The notes beneath the pieces were generated by a model, which ran no database searches, was not told the DNA's origin, and saw only the letters and a program-made list of their open reading frames with translations. Position numbers and translations under genes: made by a program. Shown piece by piece: positions 43,491 to 53,480 of a stretch of 64,000 nt of DNA. This DNA is from Devosia sp. (GTDB lineage: Bacteria > Pseudomonadota > Alphaproteobacteria > Rhizobiales > Devosiaceae): assembly GCF_028290625.1 (NCBI RefSeq), contig NZ_JAQGJM010000012.1, positions 186,001 to 250,000 on the forward strand, written 5' to 3'. Each line of letters starts with the position of its first letter. The first letter of the stretch is position 1.

Positions 43491-44214
43491 TCATCAGATA
43501 GAGACCGCGGGACGGCGCCAAGGCGCCACAGCGCCGACGATCTTTCGCGTCTAGCGCGGCGCGAAAATCGGCGGGGCGCCATTTGCCTTCGCCCACCATT
43601 TTGAGCGAGCCGACCAGCGAGCGCACCTGATGATGCAGGAAAGAACGGGCGCTGGCGGTGATGACCATGTGGTCCAATTCGCGCCGGACATCGAAGCGAT
43701 CGAGCGTCCGGATGGGCGACTTGGCCTGGCATTCGGCAGCGCGAAAAGTGGTGAAATCGTGCGTGCCCAGGATCAACTGGGCGGCCGCATGCATGGGTTC
43801 GGCATCCAGATCCATCGGCAGGTGCCAGACGTGGTTGGCCTCGATCACTGCGGGCGCGCGCCGATTGAGAATGCGATACTCGTAATGCCGAGCCTTGGCC
43901 GAAAAGCGCGCCTCGAAGGTATCGGGGACGGCCTCCGCCTCGATGATCGCCACCGGGTTGGGCCGCAGGTGGAAGTTCAGCGCCTCGCGGATGCGAAACG
44001 GGTCCCACTCGCGCGACAGATCGAAATGGGCGACCTGGCCCAGCGCATGCACACCGGTATCGGTGCGCCCTGCCGCCTGGGTGGTCACGGTTTCGCCAGA
44101 AAACCCCAGGATTGCGGCTTCCAGCGTCGCCTGCACGGACGGACTATGCGGCTGGCGCTGCCAGCCGTTGAAGGGGGTTCCGTCATATTCCACGGTGACG
44201 CGGTAGCGAGGCAT
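43477..44214 (-). CDS. truA: tRNA pseudouridine(38-40) synthase
   Basis: A 245-residue enzyme making pseudouridine at positions 38-40 of t[20 protein letters not shown] holds the catalytic Asp52, and [14 protein letters not shown] and [13 protein letters not shown] are conserved. Its ATG directly follows the fmt stop. Its last codons and stop overlap the end of the tandem array, whose other units carry copies of the same 14 bases. Confidence 0.96.
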   Translation of the reverse strand: MPRYRVTVEYDGTPFNGWQRQPHSPSVQATLEAAILGFSGETVTTQAAGRTDTGVHALGQVAHFDLSREWDPFRIREALNFHLRPNPVAIIEAEAVPDTFEARFSAKARHYEYRILNRRAPAVIEANHVWHLPMDLDAEPMHAAAQLILGTHDFTTFRAAECQAKSPIRTLDRFDVRRELDHMVITASARSFLHHQVRSLVGSLKMVGEGKWRPADFRAALDAKDRRRCGALAPSRGLYLMKVDY

Positions 44215-45135
44215 CTACTGCACAGTGCCGGGCAAGGCCCCTGCTCCGCGCAGGAAGGTCGCGGCGTCCATCGGGGTTTTGCCTTCGCGCTGAATTTGCA
44301 CCAGCCGGACCGCCCCAGTGGCGCAGGCAATGGTCAAATCGGGCAGCAGCGTGCCGGGCGCACCGGAACCTGCCGTCAGCGTGGACCGCAAGACCTTCAC
44401 CCGCACCGGCTTGCCGGCCAGTTCCAGTTCGAACCACGCGCCGGGGAACGGCGACAGGCCGCGAATGTGGTTGTGGACGGCCTCGGCGGATTGGTTCCAA
44501 TCGATGCGAGCTTCGGCCTTCTCGATCTTTTTGGCGTAGATCGTGCCATCGTCAGGCTGCGGCTTGAAATCCAGGCTCCCGCGATCCAGCGCTGCCAGCG
44601 CGCGGCCCATCAAGTCGGCGCCGATCCGCATCATCGCGTCGTGCAATTCGCCGGCGGTCATATCAGGACCGATGGGAATGACTTCGCCCAGCGCAACGGG
44701 GCCAGTATCGAGGCCCTCATCCATCTGCATCACCATGACGCCGGTCTGTGCATCGCCCGCCATGATCGCACGTTGGATCGGTGCAGCGCCACGCCAGCGC
44801 GGCAACAGCGAGCCGTGCAGGTTGAGACAGCCAAGACGCGGCGCATCCAGAATGGGCTTGGGCAGCAACAGGCCATAGGCCACGACGATCCCAAGATCGG
44901 CATCGTGCAATGCGAACACGCCCTGCTCATCGACGCCCTTGAGCGAGCGCGGCGTGAACACCGGGATGCCAGCGGCTTCGGCCGCCAGATGCACCGGCGA
45001 CTTGCGCTCGGCCTGGCCACGTCCGGCCGGCTTTGGCGCACGGGTATAGACCGCGACGACCTCATGACCGGAGGAGATGATTTCGAGCAAGGTGGGAACG
45101 GAGAAATCGGGCGTACCCATGAAGACGATGCGCAT
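44215..45135 (-). CDS. fmt: Methionyl-tRNA formyltransferase
   Basis: A 306-residue enzyme that formylates initiator Met-t[22 protein letters not shown] at the start, catalytic Asn and His in [30 protein letters not shown] with the active Asp, and a C-terminal OB-like domain are typical. The ATG at 45135 is chosen from the conserved start; GTG at 45153 would add six residues. Forms a block with truA, and def lies upstream across a family C repeat. Confidence 0.96.
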   Translation of the reverse strand: MRIVFMGTPDFSVPTLLEIISSGHEVVAVYTRAPKPAGRGQAERKSPVHLAAEAAGIPVFTPRSLKGVDEQGVFALHDADLGIVVAYGLLLPKPILDAPRLGCLNLHGSLLPRWRGAAPIQRAIMAGDAQTGVMVMQMDEGLDTGPVALGEVIPIGPDMTAGELHDAMMRIGADLMGRALAALDRGSLDFKPQPDDGTIYAKKIEKAEARIDWNQSAEAVHNHIRGLSPFPGAWFELELAGKPVRVKVLRSTLTAGSGAPGTLLPDLTIACATGAVRLVQIQREGKTPMDAATFLRGAGALPGTVQ

Positions 45136-45154
45136 GGTTCGGATGTTCTCCACT

Positions 45155-45270
45155 TCCCTTCTCCCCTTGTGGGAGAAGGTGGCGCGCAGCGCCGGATGAG
45201 GGGGCTAGGGTTGCGGCGCGAACCCCTCACCCGCCCTTCGGGCACCCTCTCCCACAAGGGGAGGGGGATG
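45155..45270. repeat. Palindromic repeat of family C
   Basis: CCCTTCTCCCCTTGTGGGAG with GGCGCGCAGCGCCGGATGAG and the facing copy CCCCTCACCCGCCCTTCGGG lie between def and fmt. Confidence 0.75.
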
Positions 45271-45294
45271 ACGACTGATGGGTAAGAACTGCTC

Positions 45295-45810
45295 TTAACC
45301 CGCGGCGCGCTTGGCAGCTTTGTCGAATTTCTTGATGACGCGGTCGCGCTTCAGGCGGGACAGGTAATCGATATAGAGCACGCCATCGAGGTGATCGAGT
45401 TCATGCTGGATGCAGACGGCGAGCTTGCCCTCGGCGTCCTTGATGACCTCATTGCCGTCCAGGTCGGTGTATTTGACGGTGACGGCATCGGGCCGCTCGA
45501 CATCGTAATACAGCTCCGGAATCGACAGGCAACCCTCTTCGGTGGTCTGCACCACGTCGGAGAACTTGGTGATCTCGGGATTGATCAGCACCATCGGCTC
45601 GGGCTTTTCGCCTTCCTTGGCGAGGTCCATGACGACGATGCGCTTCATCACGCCGATCTGCGGCGCGGCCAGGCCAATGCCGGGCGCATCGTACATGGTG
45701 TCGAGCATGTCCTTGGCGAGGGCCTTGATGTCGTCGTCGACCGCGTCGATCGGATCGGCAACGGCGCGCAGGCGCGCATCAGGCAAAACGAGAATAGGGC
45801 GGATAGCCAT
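45295..45810 (-). CDS. def: Peptide deformylase
   Basis: A 171-residue metal enzyme removing the formyl group from new proteins. GIGLAAPQIG, EEGCLSIPE (metal Cys) and QHELDHLDG (metal His and catalytic Glu) are the three family motifs. The start at 45810 gives MAIRPILVLPD, the usual opening; upstream in-frame codons are not conserved. Divergent from rmuC with a 107-base gap. Confidence 0.96.
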   Translation of the reverse strand: MAIRPILVLPDARLRAVADPIDAVDDDIKALAKDMLDTMYDAPGIGLAAPQIGVMKRIVVMDLAKEGEKPEPMVLINPEITKFSDVVQTTEEGCLSIPELYYDVERPDAVTVKYTDLDGNEVIKDAEGKLAVCIQHELDHLDGVLYIDYLSRLKRDRVIKKFDKAAKRAAG

Positions 45811-45917
45811 GAAGGAGCGTCCAAATGGGGTGTTGCCCCTCGATATGGTATTTTCCGCTGCGCGGTCAACCGTCGCTGGGCTAAACTGGAACATTCCGCG
45901 AACAGGCGAATCGCTCT

Positions 45918-47075
45918 ATGGATGGTGGGATGGAGACTGTGCTGTTCACGCTCGGGGATTTTGCGGTCACGCTCGGCTATGCCATTGCGGGCGGTGTCGG
46001 GCTTATCGGACTATTGCTGGTGGTCATGCTGATCGGCGCGATCCGAGCCGGCCAGGCTCGCGCTCAAGAAGCCGAAGCGGCACTGGACCGTTCGGCGGCG
46101 ATGGAGCGTCATATCGCCGGGCTGATGCAGGTGCAGTCGGAAATGACCGGGCGCGTGCAGTCGATGTCCGAGATGTTCGGCTCGCGCACCGCCGAGTTGA
46201 GCCAGATGGTCAATGACCGGCTGGATACGACCAGCCAGCGCGTCGGCCAGGCCCTGCAGGAAACCCGCGCCAAGACCGACGAGGGGCTCAACAAACTGCA
46301 TGAACGGCTGGCGGTGATCGACAGGGCGCAGTCGACAATGACGTCGCTCTCGAGCGAGATCGTGTCGCTGCAATCGATCCTGTCCAACAAGCAGACGCGC
46401 GGCGCCTTCGGACAGGGTCGGATGGAGGCCATCATCGGCGACGGGCTGGCGCCAAACGCCTATTCGTTCCAATCGACGCTGTCGAACGGCTATCGGCCCG
46501 ACTGCCTGATCATCATGCCCAATGACGCGCCCAGCCTCGTCATCGACGCCAAGTTTCCGCTGGAGAGCTGGCAACGCATCAGTTCGGCGGACAATCCCGA
46601 TGCCCTGCGGGCGGCGCAAAACGGCTTCAAGCAGGATATCGCCGTGCACGTGCGGGCGATTTCGGAAAAATATTTGATCCCCGGCGAAACGCAGGACACC
46701 GCCTTCATGTTCGTGCCGTCGGAGTCGATCTTCGCCGATATCCACGAGCATTTCGAGGATGTGGTGCAGCGCGCCAGCCGCGCGCGGGTGGTGATCGTGT
46801 CGCCGGCTTTGCTGATGCTGTCGATCCAGGTGATTCAAGCGCTGCTGCGCGATGTGCGGATGCGCGAACAGGCACACTTAATCCAGAAAGAAGTGCGCGA
46901 ATTGCTAGCCGATGTGGGGCGATTGGACGATCGCGTTAACAAGCTGCAGACGCATTTTACCCAGGCCAACAAGGATATCGGGGATATCCTTATTTCCACC
47001 AGCAGGGTCACAAAACGCAGCGAGCGGATCGATGCGATGGACTTCGAGGAACCCCAGCGGCTGGCGGGGGAATAG
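45918..47075 (+). CDS. rmuC: DNA recombination protein RmuC
   Basis: A 385-residue protein with an N-terminal membrane helix (residues ~12-45), a coiled-coil (about 50-135) and the RmuC nuclease-like domain (RGAFGQGRMEAIIGDGL, VIDAKFPLESWQ, AFMFVPSESIFADIH). RmuC limits rearrangements at inverted repeats and collapsed forks, and the fold is that of PD-(D/E)xK nucleases. Two near starts are possible (45918 and 45930). It ends three bases from the convergent secreted-protein gene. Confidence 0.93.
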   Translation: MDGGMETVLFTLGDFAVTLGYAIAGGVGLIGLLLVVMLIGAIRAGQARAQEAEAALDRSAAMERHIAGLMQVQSEMTGRVQSMSEMFGSRTAELSQMVNDRLDTTSQRVGQALQETRAKTDEGLNKLHERLAVIDRAQSTMTSLSSEIVSLQSILSNKQTRGAFGQGRMEAIIGDGLAPNAYSFQSTLSNGYRPDCLIIMPNDAPSLVIDAKFPLESWQRISSADNPDALRAAQNGFKQDIAVHVRAISEKYLIPGETQDTAFMFVPSESIFADIHEHFEDVVQRASRARVVIVSPALLMLSIQVIQALLRDVRMREQAHLIQKEVRELLADVGRLDDRVNKLQTHFTQANKDIGDILISTSRVTKRSERIDAMDFEEPQRLAGE

Positions 47076-47078
47076 GGC

Positions 47079-47663
47079 CTAGGGGGCAAAACCCTCAGGC
47101 AACTTGTCATCGACGGCACGTTCGGGCCACACGTCGAAATCACAACCGGCGGCGCCGTAGCGGTTGGTCATGTCGCAATTCATGGCGCGCTGCATGTAGC
47201 CGATATATTCGTCGATTTCCGCCCCGCAGGGCAGGTCATAGACGGCGCCGTTTGGCTCAGTGATCCGCACAAAGGCCGAGCGTTGACGCATGTTGTATTC
47301 CTCGCCTGGCCCGGGCGGAATCTCGAGCATATGCAGGGCATAGTTGCGTCCACCCCAGTTGAAGCGGACCTGGGCATAATAGCCCTCGGGACCGCCCGAA
47401 TTGGAGAAATAGAATGGTCCCGAGCCAGCCAGCGGCTGGCCGGGGACCAGTGCCGAAATGATCCCATTTTTCGCAATGAGGAATTGCAGCCTGGTCCAGG
47501 TACCGTCCTCCTGCTCGACGCCATAGAGCGAGATGAAGTCGCTTTCCGAATCCTCGACGCTGCATCCAAACAGCCGGAACGGCTCATCGGCAAAACTCGG
47601 CGCCGAAAACAGCGGCAGCACGAGTGCAGCGACAGCGGAAATCCAGATCGTACGGCCCAGCAT
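47079..47663 (-). CDS. Secreted protein of unknown function
   Basis: A 194-residue protein with a Sec signal (LGRTIWISAVAALVLPLFSA, cleavage after SFA). The mature part has four or more cysteines (FGCSVED, LPCGAEID, MNCDMT, AGCDFDVW), suggesting disulfides in the periplasm. No family recognised. It shares a three-base gap with the convergent rmuC. Confidence 0.75.
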   Translation of the reverse strand: MLGRTIWISAVAALVLPLFSAPSFADEPFRLFGCSVEDSESDFISLYGVEQEDGTWTRLQFLIAKNGIISALVPGQPLAGSGPFYFSNSGGPEGYYAQVRFNWGGRNYALHMLEIPPGPGEEYNMRQRSAFVRITEPNGAVYDLPCGAEIDEYIGYMQRAMNCDMTNRYGAAGCDFDVWPERAVDDKLPEGFAP

Positions 47664-47729
47664 GACGAAACCCCAGGTGCAGTTATGGCTGCACATGGAC
47701 CTCGGCGACTGAACTGTGGCTGAATGCGA

Positions 47730-47945
47730 TCAGGGGGCGCTGAGTTCGCTGGCGGTTTTGATGACCTTGTCGCCGTCGGGCTGCTCGATCAGGTAGGCCG
47801 GCTCTTCCTTGCTGGCTTCGCGGACCACCTTGGTGCCCTGCAGGGTACGCGTCACCCTGGCGGTGAAGCGATCGACAATCTTGCCGTGGGCTTGGTGTTC
47901 GCCCCAATTCCAGCTGACTTTTGAGCCTCTGCGCAGGTTGGCCAT
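47730..47945 (-). CDS. DUF2945 (HVA1/Tudor-like) small protein
   Basis: A 71-residue protein: KVSWNWGEHQAHGKIVDRF, then VTRTLQGTKVVREASKEEPA and YLIEQPDGDKVIKTASELS, matching DUF2945. Members are small beta-barrel proteins of unknown role found in bacteria and fungi. AGGAG precedes the ATG at 47945. Confidence 0.87.
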   Translation of the reverse strand: MANLRRGSKVSWNWGEHQAHGKIVDRFTARVTRTLQGTKVVREASKEEPAYLIEQPDGDKVIKTASELSAP

Positions 47946-48076
47946 TACTTGCTCCTGGTTGATGCAGCACCAACCTTCGGCCCCGTGCGTTGGTTCCGCC
48001 CTTAAGTATTTTGCGAACCTCGGCGGGTCTGGGGCGTTCTGTCTATTCGATTGCTCACCAGCGAGGGAAAACCAGC

Positions 48077-48568
48077 ATGAGCCAGACCCATAATCACGGC
48101 ACCATGATGCCACAGGAAATCAACTTCGATAACGCCGACCAGCCCGGCATTTCGCAGCCCTATAGCCAGACCGAAATCGAGGAACTGCTGTTTGGCGACG
48201 ATCGCCTGGTGGAAGAGCGCCTGGAGCGGCTGCGCGAAATTCGCAGCGAACTTGCGGGGCGCGAAAGCGCCGATTGGGGCGACGAAGACCCGGCGGCACT
48301 GCTGAGCGAGGTCGATCGCGCCATCGATGCCCTGACCACCGACGAAGCCAATGCCGACGATACGGATGACTACGCCAACCTGGCGCCGGCGCTGGAGCCG
48401 GAAGCTGATCTCGAAAGCCTGGCGCCCGATGATGTCGAGGCCCGCGAGGCGATCGAGGGGCCCGACGAAGACGTCTATCTCGATGACGAGGACGAAGAGC
48501 CGGGAATCCTGGATGAGACGGAGTGGGACGAAGGCGACGACTTCAAGCCCGAGCGCGGCGTGCACTAG
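48077..48568 (+). CDS. Acidic hypothetical protein
   Basis: A 163-residue, very acidic soluble protein. An N-terminal part QPYSQTEIEELLFGDDRLVE and VEERLERLREIRSELAGRES is helical, and the rest is rich in Asp and Glu (EGPDEDVYLDDEDEEPG). No family recognised. AGGGA is nine bases before the ATG at 48077. It ends before a strong UUCG hairpin terminator. Confidence 0.75.
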   Translation: MSQTHNHGTMMPQEINFDNADQPGISQPYSQTEIEELLFGDDRLVEERLERLREIRSELAGRESADWGDEDPAALLSEVDRAIDALTTDEANADDTDDYANLAPALEPEADLESLAPDDVEAREAIEGPDEDVYLDDEDEEPGILDETEWDEGDDFKPERGVH

Positions 48569-48606
48569 GTACACTAGGCCGCCTCACAATTTGGTTATGG
48601 TCATGG

Positions 48607-48632
48607 GCGCGCCTTCGGGCGCGCTCTATCTT
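48607..48632 (+). terminator. Hairpin with UUCG loop and T tract
   Basis: GCGCGCC and GGCGCGC close a TTCG tetraloop, followed by TCTATCTTTT. It should end the acidic protein transcript. Confidence 0.75.
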
Positions 48633-48661
48633 TTACGGGTTAACTGAAACGGAGACCCGCC

Positions 48662-49552
48662 ATGAGCGAGCATGACTCGACTGACCAGCCTGCCGTTACG
48701 CAGGACATGATTTCTCTCTTCGACGACTACACCCACCTGTCGCTGGACCGGCGCAAATTCATGGATAATCTGGCCAAGCTGGCCGGATCGATGAGCGCTG
48801 CGGTCACCGTGGCGGGCTTGATGGCCTCCAATGCCCAGGCGCAAGGGCTGGTGCCGGAGACCGACGAGCGCCTCAGCATTGAAACCGTGACCTATCCAGG
48901 TGGTTCGGGCGAGATGAGCGGCTATCTGGCCAAGCCCAAGACCGCCGGACCGTTCGGCGCGGTGATCGTGGTGCACGAAAATCGCGGGCTCAATGCCCAT
49001 ATCAAGGATATTGCCCGGCGCGTGGCGCTGGAAGGGTTCGTGACCTTGGCGCCCGATTATCTCTCCGCGCAAGGCGGGACTCCGGCCAGTGAAGACGACG
49101 CAAGAGCCCTGTTTGGCAACCTGCAACCGGCTGGCGTCACCGCTGACGGCGTTGCCAGCACGGCCTATCTAAAGACGCGGGACGACGTGAACGGCAAGGT
49201 CGGCGCAATGGGCTTCTGCTGGGGCGGCGGCACCGTCAACAGTCTGGCCGTGGCGACGCCGGACCTGGCGGCGGCCGTCGCGTATTATGGGGCGCAGCCC
49301 AACGCGGCCGAAGTGCCCAATATCAAGGCCAAGCTGCTGCTGCACTATGGTGGGCTGGACGATCGGATCAATGCCGGCATTCCGGCGTTCGAGGAAGCGC
49401 TGAAGGCGGCCGGCACGGACTACGAGCTGTTCGTCTACGCGGGCGCCAACCACGCCTTCAACAACGACACCAGCGCCGCCCGCTACGACAAGGCGGCGGC
49501 CGATCTGGCTTGGTCACGAACGATCGGGTTGTTCAAGGAGACGCTGGCCTAG
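48662..49552 (+). CDS. Dienelactone hydrolase family protein with twin-arginine leader
   Basis: A 296-residue alpha/beta hydrolase. The leader has RRKF at 30-33, a hydrophobic stretch and a cleavage-like AQA near 60, as in Tat substrates. The hydrolase has HENRG, the nucleophile GFCWGG (Cys), DDRI-type Asp and the ANHAF His, so the Cys-Asp-His triad is intact. Classic DLH proteins are cytoplasmic; this one looks exported to the periplasm. GGAGA precedes the ATG. Converges with recR, with overlapping stop codons. Confidence 0.85.
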   Translation: MSEHDSTDQPAVTQDMISLFDDYTHLSLDRRKFMDNLAKLAGSMSAAVTVAGLMASNAQAQGLVPETDERLSIETVTYPGGSGEMSGYLAKPKTAGPFGAVIVVHENRGLNAHIKDIARRVALEGFVTLAPDYLSAQGGTPASEDDARALFGNLQPAGVTADGVASTAYLKTRDDVNGKVGAMGFCWGGGTVNSLAVATPDLAAAVAYYGAQPNAAEVPNIKAKLLLHYGGLDDRINAGIPAFEEALKAAGTDYELFVYAGANHAFNNDTSAARYDKAAADLAWSRTIGLFKETLA

Positions 49553-50142
49553 ATCTGCGTCCGCGCCTTGAGGGCCTGGCTCAGCGTGCCTTCATCGAGA
49601 TAATCCAGCTCGCCGCCTACGGGGACGCCGTGGGCGAGGCGGGTGATTTTTGGCCCATTGGGACCGAGGCGATCGGTGATGTAATGCGCTGTGGTCTGGC
49701 CCTCGACGGTCGCGTTTACCGCCAGCACGATCTCGCGATAGTCCGGCGCGCGAGCCAGAAGCTGGTCGATCGACAGATCATCCGGCCCCACGCCATCGAG
49801 CGGCGACAGGACCCCGCCCAGCACGTGATACCGCACGGCGCCGACGCCGGCGCGTTCGAGCGCCCACAGGTCCGCCACATCCTCGACCACGATCAGCATG
49901 CCAGTTTCGGCGCGGCGCGGATCGGCGCAGATGGCGCAGGGGCTTTGGGTATCCACGTTGCCGCAGGTTTCGCAGACGCGCACGGCCAGCACGGCCCGAT
50001 CGAGCGCCGCCGAAAGCGGGATCATCAACTGATCCTTCTTCTTGATCAGGTGCAGAACCGCGCGGCGAGCCGAGCGCGGCCCCAGCCCCGGCAGGCGGGA
50101 CAAGAGCTGGATCAACTGCTCGATTTCGGGTCCGCCGGCCAT
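49549..50142 (-). CDS. recR: Recombination protein RecR
   Basis: A 197-residue RecF-pathway protein with helix-hairpin-helix ([19 protein letters not shown]), a Cys4 zinc finger ([17 protein letters not shown]) and a TOPRIM domain ([16 protein letters not shown]). It forms rings that load RecA at gaps. Last gene of dnaX-ebfC-recR; its TAG and the convergent hydrolase TAG share bases. Confidence 0.96.
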   Translation of the reverse strand: MAGGPEIEQLIQLLSRLPGLGPRSARRAVLHLIKKKDQLMIPLSAALDRAVLAVRVCETCGNVDTQSPCAICADPRRAETGMLIVVEDVADLWALERAGVGAVRYHVLGGVLSPLDGVGPDDLSIDQLLARAPDYREIVLAVNATVEGQTTAHYITDRLGPNGPKITRLAHGVPVGGELDYLDEGTLSQALKARTQI

Positions 50143-50143
50143 G

Positions 50144-50467
50144 CTAGAATGGCAGCTTCATACCCGGAGGAATCGGGAGACCGGCGGTCACTTCGGCCAT
50201 GCGCGACTGGGTCTCGGACTCGACCTTACTCTTGGCGTCGTTGTGCGCAGCGAGGATCAGGTCCTCAAGGACGCCGACATCGTCTTCCTTGAACAGGGAC
50301 GGGTCGATCTTGAGGCTCTTCATGTCGCCCTTGCCCGATAGCGAGACGGTGACGAGCCCGCCACCCGAGCGGCCTTCGATGACCATATCGGCCAGTTCGG
50401 CCTGCATGGTTTCCATCTTGGCCTTCATCTCGCCGGCGGCCTTCATCATGCCCATGAGATCTTTCAT
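50144..50467 (-). CDS. ebfC: YbaB/EbfC nucleoid-associated protein
   Basis: A 107-residue DNA-binding protein: [40 protein letters not shown], and a C-terminal [12 protein letters not shown]. The ATG overlaps the dnaX stop by four bases, and recR follows one base after its stop, the widespread operon order. Confidence 0.95.
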   Translation of the reverse strand: MKDLMGMMKAAGEMKAKMETMQAELADMVIEGRSGGGLVTVSLSGKGDMKSLKIDPSLFKEDDVGVLEDLILAAHNDAKSKVESETQSRMAEVTAGLPIPPGMKLPF

Positions 50468-52203
50468 TCGTCGTCCTCTTCAGGTTCTGGCGGGGCCACG
50501 GTTTCGGGCGCAACGACCACCGCGTCGTCACGCAGCTTGACGTTGACCACCTTGGCGCCGGGGAATGTTTCAAGAATGGCCTGCACCAGCGGGTCTTCGT
50601 GCGCCTGGTCGTGGGCCGCCTTTTCGCGGGCGACGCGTTCCTCGCGGACGGTCTTGCCCTCGGGCGCCTTGTTGGAAACATTGACCAGCCAGCGTTCGCC
50701 GGTCCAAGCCTGAAGCCGAGCCGAAAGCGTGGCGATAATACCTGGATCGGTGCCATCTACCAGGGCCACTTCGATGCTGCCCTGACCGAACGAAACCGGC
50801 CGCATGGTCGATTCCAGCGCGATCTTGAGCACGATGTCGCGCTTAGCACCGGCAAGGGCGATCAGTTCGGCATAGGACTCGATGCGGGCCAGCGCCGAGG
50901 GAACCGTCGGTTGCGGCTGCGGCGCGGAGATAGCGGGCGCCTGCTGCCGTTGCGGCGCTTCCTGCCGCATGGCCGACGAGCCCCCCGAAGGCCCGCGCGG
51001 CGGCAATGGTGCCATCTGCGGCAAAGCCGGTGCGGGCTGGTTGGACAGTTTGGCGATCACATCGTCGGGGCTGGGCAGATCGGCCGCATAGGCCAGGCGG
51101 ATCAGCACCATTTCGGCCGCCTGGATGGCGTTGCCGGCACGCGCGACCTCGTCATAGCCCTTGAACAGAATCTGCCAGGCGCGGGTGAGCGCCCGCATCG
51201 GCAGCTTGCCGGCCAGGTCAGCACCGCGATTGCGCTCGTCGGGTGTGAGCGAGACATCATCGGCCGCGGCGGGCACGACCTTGATGCGGGTGACCAGATG
51301 GGTGAAATCAGCGAGGTCCGCGACCAGCGTCTGCGGATCGGCACCGGCATCGTAAAGCGCCCGCATGGTATCGAGCGCCTCCCCGATACGGCCGCCCAAC
51401 AGGTCCTCGAACAGATCAATAATCCGCGCGCGATCGCCGAGGCCAAGCATGGCCTTGACGGTGGGCGCGGTGACGGCGCCATCGCCATGGGCAATAGCCT
51501 GATCGAGCAAGGACTGGTTATCGCGCACCGAGCCTTCGCCGGCGCGCACGATCATCGCCAGAGCCTCTGGCTCGGAGGGAATGCCCTCATTGGCCAGCAG
51601 GTCTTCCAGATGCCGCGTCATCACATCGGGCGTCACACGACGCAGGTCAAAGCGCTGGCAGCGGCTGAGGATGGTGACCGGCACCTTGCGGATTTCGGTG
51701 GTGGCGAAGATGAACTTCACATAGGGCGGCGGCTCTTCGAGCGTCTTCAGCAGGCCGTTGAAGGCCGCCGTCGAGAGCATGTGCACTTCGTCGATGATGT
51801 AGACTTTATAGGGCGCGGAGGCTGGAGCGTATTTGACCGAGTCGATGATCTCGCGAATGTCGCCAATGCCGGTATTGGAGGCGGCGTCCATTTCGATGAC
51901 GTCGACATGCCGCCCTTCGATGATGGCGCGGCAATGAATGCCTTCGACATCGAGGTCGAGCGTCGGATGCTTGCCGGAAGCATCCTCGTAGTTGAAGGCG
52001 CGCGCCAGAATGCGGGCCGTGGTGGTTTTACCCACACCGCGCACGCCGGTGAGAATGAAGGCGTGGTGGATGCGGTTCTGCTTGAACGCATTGCCCAGGG
52101 TCTGGACCATGGCATCCTGGCCGATCAGCGTGGAAAAGCTGACCGGGCGGTATTTGCGCGCCAGCACCAGATAGGGCGACGATGGCGTATCAGGCGAAGC
52201 CAT
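50464..52203 (-). CDS. dnaX: DNA polymerase III subunit gamma/tau
   Basis: A 579-residue clamp-loader ATPase: Walker [10 protein letters not shown] (about 53-61), [15 protein letters not shown], Walker [15 protein letters not shown] in [12 protein letters not shown], then a Pro/Gln-rich linker (about 400-440) and a tau-like C-terminal domain. Only Cys91 remains of the zinc-binding cysteines of E. coli DnaX (region [15 protein letters not shown]), as in related alphaproteobacteria. No obvious slippery heptamer for frameshifting was seen. It lies just downstream of the SRP RNA. Confidence 0.95.
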   Translation of the reverse strand: MASPDTPSSPYLVLARKYRPVSFSTLIGQDAMVQTLGNAFKQNRIHHAFILTGVRGVGKTTTARILARAFNYEDASGKHPTLDLDVEGIHCRAIIEGRHVDVIEMDAASNTGIGDIREIIDSVKYAPASAPYKVYIIDEVHMLSTAAFNGLLKTLEEPPPYVKFIFATTEIRKVPVTILSRCQRFDLRRVTPDVMTRHLEDLLANEGIPSEPEALAMIVRAGEGSVRDNQSLLDQAIAHGDGAVTAPTVKAMLGLGDRARIIDLFEDLLGGRIGEALDTMRALYDAGADPQTLVADLADFTHLVTRIKVVPAAADDVSLTPDERNRGADLAGKLPMRALTRAWQILFKGYDEVARAGNAIQAAEMVLIRLAYAADLPSPDDVIAKLSNQPAPALPQMAPLPPRGPSGGSSAMRQEAPQRQQAPAISAPQPQPTVPSALARIESYAELIALAGAKRDIVLKIALESTMRPVSFGQGSIEVALVDGTDPGIIATLSARLQAWTGERWLVNVSNKAPEGKTVREERVAREKAAHDQAHEDPLVQAILETFPGAKVVNVKLRDDAVVVAPETVAPPEPEEDDE

Positions 52204-52258
52204 ATTGCCCTTTCGCGACCACTGTGGGGGAGAATCTGCTCGCTGTCATTGGAGCATA

Positions 52259-52355
52259 GTAGGAGGCTGGCATCGACCCGTGAAGGTCTCGTTGGGGCTG
52301 CTTCCTTCCGGACCTGACCCGGTTGGCGAGGAACACGTCCGCGCCAACCTCCCAA
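52259..52355 (-). ncRNA. ffs: Small signal recognition particle RNA (4.5S type)
   Basis: Read on the minus strand, GTCAGGTCCGGAAGGAAGCA is the invariant SRP loop bound by Ffh. The ends GGGAGGTTGGC (52353-52343) and GCCAGCCTCCT (52271-52261) pair over 11 bp. Length near 97 bases fits the bacterial small form. It lies next to dnaX, the usual order. Ends are approximate. Confidence 0.95.
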
Positions 52356-52398
52356 AGGCTATATGTGAGAGAAATGCGGCGAAGGCAAGAGGGCGGCG

Positions 52399-53226
52399 CT
52401 ACTTCGTGTTCGCCGACGGATAGACGCCCAGAATGTGGAACTGGTCGGTGAAGAACCCCAATTCCTCGAAGGCGTGCTGGACGCTCAGGTCGCTGGGGTG
52501 GCCTTCGATATCGGCGTAAAACTGCGTGGCGGTGAAGGCGCCACCCACCATGTAGCTTTCCAGCTTAGTCATGTTGACGCCGTTGGTGGCAAAGCCCCCC
52601 ATGGCTTTATAGAGCGCGGCGGGCACGTTGCGGACGCGGAACACGAAGGTGGTCTTGACGCCGGGAGCGGGCGCGGCCTCGGTCTTTTCGCGCGACAGCA
52701 CCAGGAAGCGCGTGGTGTTGTGGGCGGCGTCCTCGATGTTTTCTGCCAGCACATTGAGGCCATAAAGCTCGCCGGCAAAGCGCGAGGCGATGGCGGCGAC
52801 GGATTTGTCGCCCTTCTGCGAAACTTCGCGGGCGGAGCCGGCGGTATCGACCGAATTGATGGTGCGGAAGCCATGTTCGGCGATGAACTTGCGGCACTGG
52901 CCCAGCGCAACCGACAGCGACTGCACCGATTTGATATCGTCCAGCGTGGCGCCGGGCACGGCCAGAAGAGTCATCTCGACGCGCAGATAGGTTTCGCCGA
53001 CAATATAGAGACCGCTATTGGGCAGCAGGTGGTGAATATCGGTGATGCGGCCATAGAGCGAATTTTCGACCGGGACGACGGCAAAATCGGCCTTGCCGGT
53101 CTGCACCGCGGCGATGGTTTCCTCGAAGGTGACGCAGCCGATCGCTTCCTGTCCGGGGAACACATTGTTCGTGGCGGCATGGCTGAAGGCACCGGGCTCA
53201 CCCTGGAAGGCAATTTTGTAGGTCAT
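52399..53226 (-). CDS. pheA: Prephenate dehydratase
   Basis: A 275-residue monofunctional enzyme of phenylalanine synthesis. FQGEPGAFSHAA at the start, VPVENSLYGRITD, AAHNTTRFLVL (catalytic Thr) and a C-terminal ACT domain with NMTKLESYMV, the feedback site for phenylalanine. No chorismate mutase part. ATG 53226 is the start of homology. Confidence 0.95.
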   Translation of the reverse strand: MTYKIAFQGEPGAFSHAATNNVFPGQEAIGCVTFEETIAAVQTGKADFAVVPVENSLYGRITDIHHLLPNSGLYIVGETYLRVEMTLLAVPGATLDDIKSVQSLSVALGQCRKFIAEHGFRTINSVDTAGSAREVSQKGDKSVAAIASRFAGELYGLNVLAENIEDAAHNTTRFLVLSREKTEAAPAPGVKTTFVFRVRNVPAALYKAMGGFATNGVNMTKLESYMVGGAFTATQFYADIEGHPSDLSVQHAFEELGFFTDQFHILGVYPSANTK

Positions 53227-53480
53227 TCGCACGCATCCTGATCTGATGGGCAGGCTTTTGAACCCGGCCGAATGGCGAGTCAATTGAGCGCGTCCGCCGG
53301 ACTGCGGCCAATCGGCGGTGGGGAATTGTCGCAGGCAGGAAAGGGCTGTTGCGCGGGGCCAGCCTTGATACTATCTTCCGCGCGCGCTTAGCCCGTTGTT
53401 GAGGCGATTTCGCTTGCGGAATCGAAAGTTTAGCGGGATTGGCGCATCGTCCGCAGGGGATGGACTGGCAGAGAGACCAA

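Noticed and set aside
50464..52203. Programmed frameshift in dnaX giving a short gamma form
   Set aside because: No A-rich slippery heptamer with stop shortly after was found by eye.
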